A DNA stretch of 64,000 bases, taken from Dinghuibacter sp035492835 (lineage in GTDB: Bacteria > Bacteroidota > Bacteroidia > Chitinophagales > Chitinophagaceae). Position 1 is the first letter of the stretch. Each line of letters begins with the position of its first letter. Location: the NCBI RefSeq assembly GCF_035492835.1, contig NZ_DATJIY010000066.1, positions 1-64,000 of the forward strand, written 5' to 3'. Shown here in pieces: positions 26,159-34,552 of the stretch. Under the pieces are notes generated by a model. The model did not search any database, was not told the origin of the DNA, and worked only from the letters and a program-made list of their open reading frames with translations. The translations under genes were made by a program, and so were the position numbers.

Positions 26159-26972
26159 TTTCCCTGAAGTGCTTGTTGAAATTGGAGATGTTGTTGTAGC
26201 CGCTTTCGTAGCAGGCTTCAGTTACATTATGTTTCCCTTCGAGAAGGAGTTTGGCGGCATGGCCGATGCGGAGTTCCTTGAGGAAGTCGGTGAGCGTGCG
26301 GTTCGTTTTTCGTTTAAAAACACGGCAGAACGCCGCCGTCGACATCGGCAAAAGGTCCGCGACTTCCTGCAAACTGATCTCTTCCCGGAAGTGGGTGAAT
26401 ATATAATCGAACACGACGTTGATCCTCTTGGACTCGGCGGATGTTTCTATCGAATTGTAATAGGGCGATGAAAGGACCCGGCAGGACGTCGAGCGAGCGA
26501 GGATGTCTAATAGCCTGAGCATCAGTGACACCCTGGCCATGCCGGATTCGAATAGCATTTGCTGGATGATCATTTTTGCGCTCTGTAACGTGTCCCCCGT
26601 AAACAGGAGGCCCTTGGCGGCCTGGTCGAACAGCGTATTCAATCCTTTGGCTTCCGGTTTGGCCAGCAGTTCCTTTCCCATGAAATCCGGGAAAAAATGG
26701 ATAATGGCGGCGTGGGGCTGGATATTCGGGTCCGCCGTTTTGGAGTATTGCCAGCAATGGGGGAGATAACTGCCCATAAGCACCAGTTCGGTGCCCTCGA
26801 AATCCTCGATGTGATCCCCGATGAAGCGTTTGCCGCAGCAGTTCTCGATGAGTGCGATCTCGTAATTGACGTGCGACTTCAAGGAGGTCCACTTCTTGAT
26901 TTCAAGCAGCTCCGACCGGATCGTAAACGATTGATCAGGCTGGAATGTGAAATTTTCGTATATATACTGCAT
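26115..26972 (-). CDS. AraC family transcriptional regulator
   Basis: Protein of 285 aa. The N-terminal part (about 1-170) is a cupin-like sensor domain. The C-terminal 100 residues hold the two helix-turn-helix motifs of AraC/XylS proteins, ending with YNNISNFNKHFREIKGLSPRDFVKQY. It is divergent from the glycosidase-like gene at 27116 and convergent with the sugar operon. It is the only dedicated regulator inside the 5-29 kb glycan region and probably senses a monosaccharide product. The direct repeats in its upstream region are candidate operators. Confidence 0.92.
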   Translation of the reverse strand: MQYIYENFTFQPDQSFTIRSELLEIKKWTSLKSHVNYEIALIENCCGKRFIGDHIEDFEGTELVLMGSYLPHCWQYSKTADPNIQPHAAIIHFFPDFMGKELLAKPEAKGLNTLFDQAAKGLLFTGDTLQSAKMIIQQMLFESGMARVSLMLRLLDILARSTSCRVLSSPYYNSIETSAESKRINVVFDYIFTHFREEISLQEVADLLPMSTAAFCRVFKRKTNRTLTDFLKELRIGHAAKLLLEGKHNVTEACYESGYNNISNFNKHFREIKGLSPRDFVKQYQ

Positions 26973-27077
26973 GTCAATTCCGGTTACTCTACAAATTTAT
27001 TTTTTTTCCGTCATAACCAGAGGCTTGCGGGTTAATTTGCGGCCGGGTCAAAATAACGGGGGCATTTGTCAATTCCG
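26972..27077. promoter_or_regulatory. Divergent araC/27116 intergenic region with a direct repeat
   Basis: The 11-mer TGTCAATTCCG occurs at 26972-26982, overlapping the araC start codon, and again at 27067-27077, 39 nt upstream of the ATG at 27116. The copies are 95 nt apart start to start and in the same orientation. This spacing near nine helical turns suits AraC-type looping, but the operator role is inferred. Confidence 0.4.
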
Positions 27078-27115
27078 CTGTAGTTCATCCCGTTATGAGC
27101 CAGGATTTTTACACT

Positions 27116-29338
27116 ATGAAAGGATTGTTCGCGTTGCTGCTCCTGGCGATCGGGTTTCGCGCCGGGGCACAGATAAACCTCGCCACGAGATTTTGTTCGA
27201 TACATATCGACAAAAAGGGGTGGATCACCAGCCTCAGGAACACAACCGTTCATCCTGCGAGGGAGGTGATCGTGCAGGGGGAGCCATCGCCTTTGCTGTG
27301 TTTGTATAACAGTGACTCAGGGGATTACTTATATCCGGAGAGCGCGCAGTATGAAGCGCAGGACCACCTGTTGTCACTACACTTCGACAACGGAGCCGTC
27401 GCCAGGGTATTTGTCGAACAAAAGCACCGGCGGTATTTGAAATTTACGCTGCTGTCGCTCACGCCGCGGAATGGGATTAACGCTATCCAGTGGGGCCCTA
27501 TCCATACCAGTATCACCAACCTCCTCGGGGAAATGCTCGGTGTCGCACGGGATACGAGCGCCACCGGTAACTACGCGGTGGGACTGTTGTCCCTGGATGA
27601 CAACACCACCGGCGGCCCCGCCACGACGGCCGGCGATATCGCGCCCTTCGAATACCTGATCCATTCCCCGGACACGATGCGTTTTCCATTGCCGGCGGAC
27701 CTGAAAGAGGGCCAGTACTATTCCATCGGTGGGAATGGGATCAGCGACGTCGCCTTTTATTCCCATCCCGAAGAATACTACCGGATCATGTATGGTAATG
27801 CGGCAGGCGTCGACGACAAAGGACGCATATCGGTCGTGCAGCACGCCCGGGACCGGCGCAAATCCAGCCAGATACTTTTCTCGCTGATGCCCAAAATGGA
27901 AGCTAACAAACCGGTTCACCAGGAGCTGGAGGCCATCCCCGGTTTGGACATTGTCGGCTCTTCGGTGGCCCTGTGGGCCTGTCCGGATTCCGTCGCCCTC
28001 ATGACCGTCATCCGGGACGTCGCGGTCACCGAAGGGCTTCCTTTCCTGCAAAGGGATGGGAAATGGGTCAAGGACCCTGCCCGTTCTGCCATGGGGGTGA
28101 CGTGGGAGGGAAGGACCTATGACAGCGCGGTAAGCTATACCCGCCAACTGGGATTCAAGACCATCGAAGGTTGGAGCCTGGGCGAATATTACCCAAACCG
28201 GGCCGATGGAGGACTCATCCCGGTGCGCATCCCGTTCTCTTCCGGTCCCCGTTCCATCGGTGAATTCACCCGGGAAGCCAATGCCGCCGGGATCGCCTTT
28301 GGGTTACATACGCTGCAGAACTTCCTGCAGCACCGGGTCAGCAGCGACGTAAGCCCCGTTCCCAATGACAGCCTGTGCTATTTGCAAAAAAGGGTTTTGG
28401 CCAGCGGCTTCGGACCTTCTGACACCGGTATTCGTGTGGATGATCCCCGTTATCTTGACGAAACAGCAGGCTGGGAAGGACATCCCGCGGATGCAAACAT
28501 GGTCCGGATCGGGAAGGAGCTGATCCGCTACTCGGGCGTCGGCAACAATACATTATTGCATGTCCAAAGAGGCTATTGGGGTACCGCCGCGACGGCCCAT
28601 ACCGCGGGTGACACCGTGTACAAACTGGAGACTAACTGCTATCACGGTCTGGCCCCGGATATCTTCCTGCAGGATCGGTACGCCGACTATTATGCCCGGG
28701 TCTTCGCACGCAACGGCATGCGGTATATCGATTTCGATGGCGAGGAGGGTCTTTTCTACCAAGGTTTCGGAGAGTACTCCGCCAAACGGTTCTACCGTCG
28801 TCTTTTGACCGACACGAGAAAAGCCGGGATCGGTCTTCTCGAGGTGACCGGCGCCACGTTGTCCGGCGGAAGCTGGTTTTATCACACGGTGTGGAACGTG
28901 GGCGGCGGCGCAAACATGTACGATATCGACAAAAGGTCCTGGGGTATCGAAGGCAAGGACCTCCGAAACGTGAGCTGCGGCAACTACGGCGCTGCCACGT
29001 TCGGGGGGAACTTTGGATTGAGGCCGTCGTCGACGGTCCAGGAATATGAAAACGTCGAGGCAGTGTCAGTTGGCCTCGGAGTAACCTATGTCATGCCGCT
29101 ATCGGAGGAGACGGTCGAGGCCTGCCAACAAAAGTACCCCATATTCAACGCCATCCATTCCTGGGAGTCCGCACGGATGGCCGGCGCCTTTCCCCATTGG
29201 CTACAACCCGAACTGGCGGATACCTCACGGTTCTTCCACCTCGAAGCCTCGGGGCTTAACAGGTGGCTATTGTACAACGTCAATCGGGACGGGTCGGGGA
29301 AACGGTTGCGTTGCGTGCTGAAGGGACACGATGGCTAA
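27116..29338 (+). CDS. Secreted glycoside-hydrolase-like protein, paralogue of the protein at 4918
   Basis: Secreted protein of 740 aa with a signal peptide ending at AGAQ; the ATG at 27116 puts this peptide at the very N-terminus, whereas the open frame begins at 27095. It is homologous along its whole length to 4918-7194. Shared blocks include DVAFYSHPEEYYR, the ARDRRK segment, the RGYWGT segment, VWNVGGG and RSWGIEGKDLRN. The acidic cluster aligned with IDWDGEE reads IDFDGEE, so the candidate catalytic acids are kept. The two genes bracket the glycan region, which suggests an old duplication with the copies acting on related linkages. The family and substrate are unknown to me. Confidence 0.7.
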   Translation: MKGLFALLLLAIGFRAGAQINLATRFCSIHIDKKGWITSLRNTTVHPAREVIVQGEPSPLLCLYNSDSGDYLYPESAQYEAQDHLLSLHFDNGAVARVFVEQKHRRYLKFTLLSLTPRNGINAIQWGPIHTSITNLLGEMLGVARDTSATGNYAVGLLSLDDNTTGGPATTAGDIAPFEYLIHSPDTMRFPLPADLKEGQYYSIGGNGISDVAFYSHPEEYYRIMYGNAAGVDDKGRISVVQHARDRRKSSQILFSLMPKMEANKPVHQELEAIPGLDIVGSSVALWACPDSVALMTVIRDVAVTEGLPFLQRDGKWVKDPARSAMGVTWEGRTYDSAVSYTRQLGFKTIEGWSLGEYYPNRADGGLIPVRIPFSSGPRSIGEFTREANAAGIAFGLHTLQNFLQHRVSSDVSPVPNDSLCYLQKRVLASGFGPSDTGIRVDDPRYLDETAGWEGHPADANMVRIGKELIRYSGVGNNTLLHVQRGYWGTAATAHTAGDTVYKLETNCYHGLAPDIFLQDRYADYYARVFARNGMRYIDFDGEEGLFYQGFGEYSAKRFYRRLLTDTRKAGIGLLEVTGATLSGGSWFYHTVWNVGGGANMYDIDKRSWGIEGKDLRNVSCGNYGAATFGGNFGLRPSSTVQEYENVEAVSVGLGVTYVMPLSEETVEACQQKYPIFNAIHSWESARMAGAFPHWLQPELADTSRFFHLEASGLNRWLLYNVNRDGSGKRLRCVLKGHDG

Positions 29339-29393
29339 AATCCATACTTTAACTTTTCGGATGACTTGAAATGCGATAGCTTCGGAATCGATC

Positions 29394-29783
29394 ATGCTGC
29401 GACTAAAGGGTACATACTATCTCCGGGTCCTGGGATGCGTTCTTTCGGTCGCAGGGCTGGCCCTTTTCTCGGCGCGGCTTTCCCCTGGATTATACCAATG
29501 TTACGGCATCCCGGTCGTTAAAGAGCAGGGCCGGATGGCCAGGGTCGACGAATGGGTGCCGCCGGCAAAACAGCCGGGGGGCCTCCTCCATCGTCGCGGA
29601 CGCAGCCGCGTTTTACTGGACAAGCGGTATGACGTCCCGACGGACATCGGGCTGGCGGCTGCTGACGGCTATGGGGGCCTTCACATCGGAGATTGTCTTG
29701 TCAAGCGCCATTCTTTGGCTCAGGGTATACCTTGTCCTACTTCGTTGTTCGTTGCTTCACGGGGCCCCCCGGTAGTGATTTGA
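29394..29783 (+). pseudogene. Possible degraded small membrane-protein gene
   Basis: The 508 bases between 29339 and 29846 hold no convincing intact gene. One plus-strand frame (29394-29783, 129 codons) starts with a membrane-like segment (YYLRVLGCVLSVAGLALF) but becomes Gly/Arg-rich and unlike a folded protein. A second frame, open from about 29407 to past 29750 without an ATG, ends in a hydrophobic stretch (VLSSAILWLRVYLVLL). A membrane-protein gene broken by a frameshift would explain both. A chance reading in GC-rich DNA is as likely. Confidence 0.25.
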
Positions 29784-29801
29784 CCACCGGTTACCGGTGG
29801 T
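29783..29801. repeat. Perfect palindromic hairpin
   Basis: Stem ACCACCGG and CCGGTGGT, 8 bp, with a TTA loop. No T-run follows on either strand, so it is not a standard intrinsic terminator. It sits 46 nt upstream of the small gene at 29847 and could be a protein-binding site or a processing hairpin. Confidence 0.4.
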
Positions 29802-29846
29802 GGATGTGGTAATCATAAGCAGGCAACGCGTTTAAACATAAGTAAC

Positions 29847-30113
29847 ATGGATCAGCAACATGTAGACATGCTGCGGCGGATCATTGCGGATCCCGGCGCC
29901 CATTGTCCCGTCTGTAAAGCCCCGCGGTATATTTCAGGTCGGGGCGAATTCGAGGTAACTATCCATTGCGCCTCCCCGGAGGCGAGGTATTGGGAATCAC
30001 CTCCTGGTTCACTGGAAGAGAAAATCGCCAGGCGGCACTGGGATCTGTCGAGGAAAGAAATCTTTCTTATCACGGGAGATGCCGTTTATGCGGGCGATCC
30101 GTCGGTTTTATAA
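29847..30113 (+). CDS. Small hypothetical protein with one CxxC motif
   Basis: Protein of 88 aa, not recognised. It has a single zinc-ribbon-like pair (CPVCKAP, residues near 20-23), a lone later Cys, no signal peptide and no membrane segment. Its composition is protein-like (acidic N-terminus, amphipathic helix at SLEEKIARRHWDL). It overlaps the 3' end of the convergent methyltransferase gene by 28 nt. The short length and lack of known relatives keep confidence modest. Confidence 0.5.
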   Translation: MDQQHVDMLRRIIADPGAHCPVCKAPRYISGRGEFEVTIHCASPEARYWESPPGSLEEKIARRHWDLSRKEIFLITGDAVYAGDPSVL

Positions 30114-31297
30114 ACCCTGAACCCCCCACCGCCCCTCCAAGCCGTGACCTTGGTCACCCCGCTCTCGTCTGTTCCGTCGACTACACGTCGCAGGCGCGGC
30201 AGGCAGTGCGTCAGCAGGTGCTCGCCGGACTCGATACCGATCCAGCGGCGGCCCAGTTTATGGGCGACGGCGGCGGTAGTGCCGGAGCCGAGGTAGCAAT
30301 CGAGGACCCGGTCTCCGGGGGCGGTGGACATTTCGATACAGCGACGGAGGAGCTTTTCGGGTTTCTTGCCATTTTTGAAAATGACGTCGCCCTCGTAAGA
30401 GATGCCGTTGAACGGAATATCGGTCCAGAGGTTGGTGAGTGGCCGCGCGACGACTTCGGCGTTGTCGATGGTCTTGATCTTTGCGTTGAGGAAATACATC
30501 TGGCGGCCGCCTAAAACATAGACGTCGTCCAGCGGGGGGCGCGCCAGGCGCAGTACACCGGGAGCGTTTTTGGAGGCTTCGCGGAGCGCCACGATGGCTT
30601 TGCCGGCGAGGTTGCTGATCGCGGTCAGCTGGCAGACGCGGTGGGCGTTTCGGACGGCGAAGGCCCAGGTGTCGGCTTCGAAATCGAGTTTACCCCGGGC
30701 GGCTTTGGCGCTGCGGATGTCGCTATAGCCCAGGAGCCGGGCGTAGTGCCCGGCGAGGCTTTCGACGCGCCAGTTGGAATAGTCCTCCTCGATGTTGGCG
30801 ACGATCTTATTGTACATGATGTCGTTGCCGGTGGGGACGTATTGGGTAAACCAGGCATAGCTCCGCCGGTCTTTGGCATACATCAATATATACTCGGTCT
30901 GGGCGTAGGGAGAGGGGTTGACGACCTTGTGGCCCGACGGATCGGACGTTTTTACCACGATCGTATTGAGAAAGTTGGCCCTTCCGAAGACGCCATCCAT
31001 CATCACCCGGAGGTAGGCCATCTCCTTGTCGTCGATGTGCACGAAGATGACGCCGTCGGGCGACAGCAGGCCCCGCAGGAGGGGAAGCCGGGTGGCCATC
31101 TGGTCGAGCCAGACGTTATGTTCGATGTCGTCCTCGTAGTGTTCGAAGGAGGAGCCGGTATTGTAAGGGGGATCGATGTAGATGCACTTGATGTTGCCGG
31201 CGTAGTCACGGCCGAGGGCCTGCAGGGCCGGCAGATTGTCGCCGTGGATCAGCATGTTCTCTGTTGCGGGGTCGCCGTAGGTTTCTACGAGGGTCAT
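30086..31297 (-). CDS. Beta-class DNA methyltransferase, type III Mod-like
   Basis: Probable adenine-N6 or cytosine-N4 DNA methyltransferase of 403 aa. Motif IV DPPY is at residues 42-45 (DPPYNTG) and motif I, DCYLGSGTT, is near residue 333. This order (IV before I) defines the beta class, to which type III Mod subunits belong. It is short for a type III Mod. The open frame runs a further 161 codons upstream, but that part is the antisense of the beta-lactamase gene; the ATG at 31297 comes one base after that gene's stop and gives a normal N-terminus. No restriction subunit is nearby, so it looks like an orphan. It is translationally coupled to the beta-lactamase-like gene. Confidence 0.88.
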   Translation of the reverse strand: MTLVETYGDPATENMLIHGDNLPALQALGRDYAGNIKCIYIDPPYNTGSSFEHYEDDIEHNVWLDQMATRLPLLRGLLSPDGVIFVHIDDKEMAYLRVMMDGVFGRANFLNTIVVKTSDPSGHKVVNPSPYAQTEYILMYAKDRRSYAWFTQYVPTGNDIMYNKIVANIEEDYSNWRVESLAGHYARLLGYSDIRSAKAARGKLDFEADTWAFAVRNAHRVCQLTAISNLAGKAIVALREASKNAPGVLRLARPPLDDVYVLGGRQMYFLNAKIKTIDNAEVVARPLTNLWTDIPFNGISYEGDVIFKNGKKPEKLLRRCIEMSTAPGDRVLDCYLGSGTTAAVAHKLGRRWIGIESGEHLLTHCLPRLRRVVDGTDESGVTKVTAWRGGGGFRVYKTDGSPA

Positions 31298-31298
31298 G

Positions 31299-32408
31299 TC
31301 AATGGGAGATGGTGAGCGACGCCTCGAGGCTCCGCAAGGCGGCATTGCCGGCCGGGTCGGCGGGCAGCGTACCCCCACGGAGGCCCGGTAACAAAAACCG
31401 CCAGACGAGGTTGAGCTCATCCTGCATGTCCTGTGTCTTACAGGTGATGGCAAGCACGGCGTCCTGCTCCGGCATGACAATGATGTACTGACCCATGGCG
31501 CCATCGGCGCGGAAGGCGCCGTGGCGGCAATGCCAGAAGAGGTAACCATATCCCTGCTGCCAGTCGCTCGAGTCGCGGGGGGTAGACCAGGACCAGGAGG
31601 GACCGCGGTCGCTGTAGGAGGCGGTAGCTTCGGCGACCCAGGCGCCGGGGATGAGCTGGCGGTCCTTCCACCGGCCTTTTTGGAGATAGAGCTGGCCGAA
31701 TTTGGCCATGTCTTCGGTTTTGAGCAGAAGGCCCCAGCCGCCGGTATTGATGTGCTGGGGGCTTTCGTCCCAGGTTTCACCGGTGATACCGAGCGGGTCG
31801 AACAGACGCGGGCGAAGATAGTCGATCACCTTTTCGCCGGTGACCTTTTGGACGATCGCGGAGAGGATATAGACACCGAGGGAATTGTAAAGAAAGGTGG
31901 TGCCGGGGGCATGGGGCAGGGGCAGGCGGAAGAAGGCCTTGGCCCAGTCGGAGTCGGGCCTGGTGACCGATGCGGTAGGGTCGGGGTCCTGGCCGACCTG
32001 CATGGTGAGCAGGTCTTTGACGGTCATCGCCGCGAGATCGGCGCTTACGTGTTCGGGCAGGTCGTTGGGAAAAAAGGAAATGACCTTATCGGAAACGCGC
32101 AGCTTGCCTTCGGTTACCGCAAGACCGATTGCGGTGGACGTAAAACTCTTACTGACGGAATAGAGGGCGTGGGGCACATCGGGTCCGTTGGGTTTCCACC
32201 AGCCTTCGGCCACGACCCGTCCGTGGCGGAGGAGCATGAAGCTGTGGAATTCGTTTTTGCTGTGGCCGGCGGCTTGTAAAAAGGTAAGGACGGCCTGGGA
32301 GGAGACACCCTGGCTCTCGGGCGTCGCCCGGGGCAGGGAGGTTTGGGCGGTAGCCGCGAAAAGCAGGAGGGTTATACCGGCGGTAGCAAGAACACGTTTC
32401 ATATGCAT
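31299..32408 (-). CDS. Serine beta-lactamase/class C-like hydrolase
   Basis: Secreted or periplasmic serine hydrolase of 369 aa with a signal peptide ending near AATAQ. The active-site SxxK is S84-V-S-K87. A YNS element (FLYNSLGVY) and a late HGAF/GAMGQY segment correspond to the second and third motifs of class C beta-lactamases and related esterases. The start may also be the ATG at 32402. Proteins of this family are often esterases or D-aminopeptidases, not antibiotic-resistance enzymes, so no resistance role is claimed. Its stop is one base from the methyltransferase start, an odd pairing. Confidence 0.88.
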   Translation of the reverse strand: MHMKRVLATAGITLLLFAATAQTSLPRATPESQGVSSQAVLTFLQAAGHSKNEFHSFMLLRHGRVVAEGWWKPNGPDVPHALYSVSKSFTSTAIGLAVTEGKLRVSDKVISFFPNDLPEHVSADLAAMTVKDLLTMQVGQDPDPTASVTRPDSDWAKAFFRLPLPHAPGTTFLYNSLGVYILSAIVQKVTGEKVIDYLRPRLFDPLGITGETWDESPQHINTGGWGLLLKTEDMAKFGQLYLQKGRWKDRQLIPGAWVAEATASYSDRGPSWSWSTPRDSSDWQQGYGYLFWHCRHGAFRADGAMGQYIIVMPEQDAVLAITCKTQDMQDELNLVWRFLLPGLRGGTLPADPAGNAALRSLEASLTISH

Positions 32409-32439
32409 AGGCTATGCCGCTAAGGTAGGAAGGATTTTG

Positions 32440-32470
32440 TCCGTATAAAGACGGATTTTTTATGCCAGCG
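32440..32470 (+). promoter_or_regulatory. Hairpin plus T-run element upstream of a regulator (copy 1)
   Basis: A 5-bp stem, TCCGT with ACGGA, closes a 6-nt ATAAAG loop and is followed by six T and ATGCC. The segment 32445-32470 matches 60070-60095 at 24 of 26 positions. The stem-closing pair is T-A here and C-G there, so the change is compensated. It ends 69 nt upstream of the Crp-family start. It resembles an intrinsic terminator or attenuator. Confidence 0.45.
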
Positions 32471-32538
32471 GTCGATGGATGCCTACACGTCTTGGGTACG
32501 CTCTTTGCGGTGCGTACATTGCTATAAATCCCTATGGC

Positions 32539-33090
32539 ATGATCCTAGACGTCCTCCGGAAAATCCATCCCCTGTCCGACGATCTGTCGGACTTTATCAC
32601 CCGAAAGGTCCATTTTGAAAAGATCAGGAAAAAACACGTGTTGCTCCGCGCGGGAGAGGTGGCGCGATATATTTATTTCATACAAAAGGGATTGGTGCGT
32701 TGTTACTACATCAACGGCGGGGAGGAGATTTCAAGCCGGTTCATGCAGGAAAACCACGTGGTATCGCCGATCTGGAGTTTTTTCCAGCAGGTGGAAAGCT
32801 ATGAATACGTCGTGGCCGTGGAGGACTGTGAATTGTACGGGATGTCCTACCTCGACCTCGAGGAATGCCGGAAACGGTTCCCGGAATTCAATTTTATCGC
32901 CTTCGAGCTGATGAAACGGAACTACCTCAAAAGTGAGGAGCGTTTGTTCATCATCCGAGGGCGGACGGCGGCGGAGCGGTATCGTCTTCTGCAGGAGCGC
33001 TGGCCGGAGCTATCGAACCGGGTTGCTAAGAAACACATCGCAAGTTATCTTGACCTTACGCCTTGGTCGTTGAGCCGTAAGGATACCTAA
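32539..33090 (+). CDS. Crp/Fnr family regulator with a truncated C-terminus
   Basis: About 183 aa from the ATG at 32539; the frame is open to 32479. Residues about 10-120 form a cyclic-nucleotide-binding-type beta-roll (LLRAGEVARYIYFIQKGLVRCYY). The C-terminal helix-turn-helix is recognisable in KKHIASYLDLTPWSLSRKDT but ends there. Family members normally continue after LSR with a basic stretch such as IRKKL. Reading on in another frame just past this point gives IPKKL, so a small indel near 33080 may have cut the recognition helix. Whether this is natural or a sequence error cannot be told. The ligand is unknown. Confidence 0.8.
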   Translation: MILDVLRKIHPLSDDLSDFITRKVHFEKIRKKHVLLRAGEVARYIYFIQKGLVRCYYINGGEEISSRFMQENHVVSPIWSFFQQVESYEYVVAVEDCELYGMSYLDLEECRKRFPEFNFIAFELMKRNYLKSEERLFIIRGRTAAERYRLLQERWPELSNRVAKKHIASYLDLTPWSLSRKDT

Positions 33091-33154
33091 AAAGTTGCGT
33101 TTTCACATTGTTTTTGCGGGGTGGGTGATTTATTTTTTTGAAAAATCACTCCAT

Positions 33155-33892
33155 ATGGACATCGCAACGATGAAGCCGGGGCCGGCGCCCCGGGAGGCGG
33201 CGCCGTGGGCTGCAACGGAAGCCGGGGCCGGGACGACGGCGCAACGCAAGGCGAAAAATCGCGGCAAGCGCCGCGGCATCGACCTCAAGGGCCTCTTCGC
33301 GTCCTTTGATAAAATCCCCGACGCCGGCGCGTCTTACACCATCGAATTGTGCGCGACCCTGCCGGTAAAGGGCAATCCCGCCGCGTCGATGAATTTTTCG
33401 GGGGGCATGAAGGCGGGGCATTGTTTTATTCGTATCGAAAAGACGAATGAACGGGACTCGGTATTCGAGGCTTTCGGATTCTACCCGGCGGGACGATTGT
33501 CCCCACGGGACCCTCTCAAGGCGTATCCGTCCTGTATCCGGAACAACCGCCGGACGGTGGCGCACGCGTCCCTCAAAACGTCGATGTCGGCAACGGAATT
33601 CGAAAACGTAAGGGGAATGGCGCTGGAGAATGCGCAAAGCGACTATCGCCTGGCTGACTTCAATTGCGCGGACTTTGCGGTGGGGATTTTTACACTCGTC
33701 GAAAACATCGACCCGGTGCCGTATCCCGTGACCTGGTGCGGCATACCGATCGGTTATAACAGGTTACCGTCGCGGCGGCAGCTTGTCATTAAAAATACGC
33801 CGCATGGATTGTTCCAGGCGATCGGAAGACGTGAAGGAATAATCAGGATGGCCGCACGATCGTCTGCTTCGCCCGCTCCTCAAATCGCTTGA
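33155..33892 (+). CDS. Hypothetical protein, possible permuted papain-like fold
   Basis: Protein of 245 aa starting at 33155; the open frame begins earlier, but that part continues the Crp reading frame. There is no signal peptide. The N-terminal 45 residues are Ala/Pro/Arg-rich and probably disordered. The folded part has GHCFIRIEK (His) early and FNCADFAVGIF (Asn-Cys) late. This order of His before Cys is typical of circularly permuted NlpC/P60 or LRAT-like proteins. Catalysis is inferred, not shown. The 3' end overlaps the convergent small membrane protein gene by 50 nt. Confidence 0.55.
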   Translation: MDIATMKPGPAPREAAPWAATEAGAGTTAQRKAKNRGKRRGIDLKGLFASFDKIPDAGASYTIELCATLPVKGNPAASMNFSGGMKAGHCFIRIEKTNERDSVFEAFGFYPAGRLSPRDPLKAYPSCIRNNRRTVAHASLKTSMSATEFENVRGMALENAQSDYRLADFNCADFAVGIFTLVENIDPVPYPVTWCGIPIGYNRLPSRRQLVIKNTPHGLFQAIGRREGIIRMAARSSASPAPQIA

Positions 33893-34151
33893 GGTATTCT
33901 TTCTGGTAGCGCATGGTGTCGATACGCGCTTTGATCTGCGCCTTGATCTTTTCGTCGAGGACACCGCTGTAGCGGTCGAGGATGGCCTGGAAAAGCTCGG
34001 TGGCCCGGACATAGTCTTCCACGCTTTCCGCGTGGAGCGCTTCATGGTACGCCCGGTCGAGACGGGTGTTCCTGCTCCGCACTACCCACACGGATCCGAG
34101 AACGACAAGCAGCAATAAAAAAAGGACTCCGGCTCCGATAATTTCCACCAT
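33843..34151 (-). CDS. Small single-pass membrane protein
   Basis: Protein of 102 aa. An N-terminal transmembrane helix (GAGVLFLLLLVVLGSVWVV, residues 6-24) is followed by a charged, helical cytoplasmic or periplasmic part with a TPR-like pair of helices (AYHEALHAESVEDYVRATELFQ). No family is recognised. The gene is convergent with the papain-like gene and shares 50 nt with it. Confidence 0.65.
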   Translation of the reverse strand: MVEIIGAGVLFLLLLVVLGSVWVVRSRNTRLDRAYHEALHAESVEDYVRATELFQAILDRYSGVLDEKIKAQIKARIDTMRYQKEYLKRFEERAKQTIVRPS

Positions 34152-34320
34152 ACACAGTTCTTGATATAGTAAATTACCACCGCGGCGTCAAAGGAATAAA
34201 ACTGTTTTTTTGTCATGTATAGCGAACTAAAAAATAGCAATTTGTTAAAACGCCGCGTGTGGGGATGGATTTCCACAGCCCGGTCACTTAAACGCCTTGC
34301 TGATTAGCCAGCGGCCGGGA

Positions 34321-34470
34321 TCAGCCTTTTTTAAAATATTGTATTTCCCGCTCATGTTTTTTTGCGTCTTCCAGCGACCCGAAGGTACCGAGGTTGCGGC
34401 GCTTATTGGTTTTCGGGTCTTTCTTACGGGAGTAGATCCTGAACTCCCCGGATTTCAACTTGCGTATCAT
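34321..34470 (-). CDS. Small basic conserved protein (49 aa)
   Basis: Short gene of 49 codons. It begins MIRKLKSGEFRIYSRKK, has a RRNLGTF turn and ends with the helix EDAKKHEREIQYFKKG. A strong Shine-Dalgarno, GGAGG, lies at 34475-34479, 4 nt upstream of the ATG. It is very rich in Lys and Arg. From memory, near-identical small proteins are common in other bacteria, and the beta-hairpin plus helix pattern resembles the small arm-type DNA-binding domains of integrases. A nucleic-acid-binding role is inferred. Confidence 0.75.
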   Translation of the reverse strand: MIRKLKSGEFRIYSRKKDPKTNKRRNLGTFGSLEDAKKHEREIQYFKKG

Positions 34471-34552
34471 AGTCCCTCCGTTTCGGGAGTAAAATTCCAA
34501 TGTTATGCCGGGAATTCGTAATTTCCTGTATGTTCACCTACAATCCGGAAAA

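Noticed and set aside
31298..31780. N-terminal extension of the methyltransferase frame.
   Set aside because: Ser/Pro/Arg-rich antisense of the beta-lactamase-like gene; the ATG at 31297 is the natural start.
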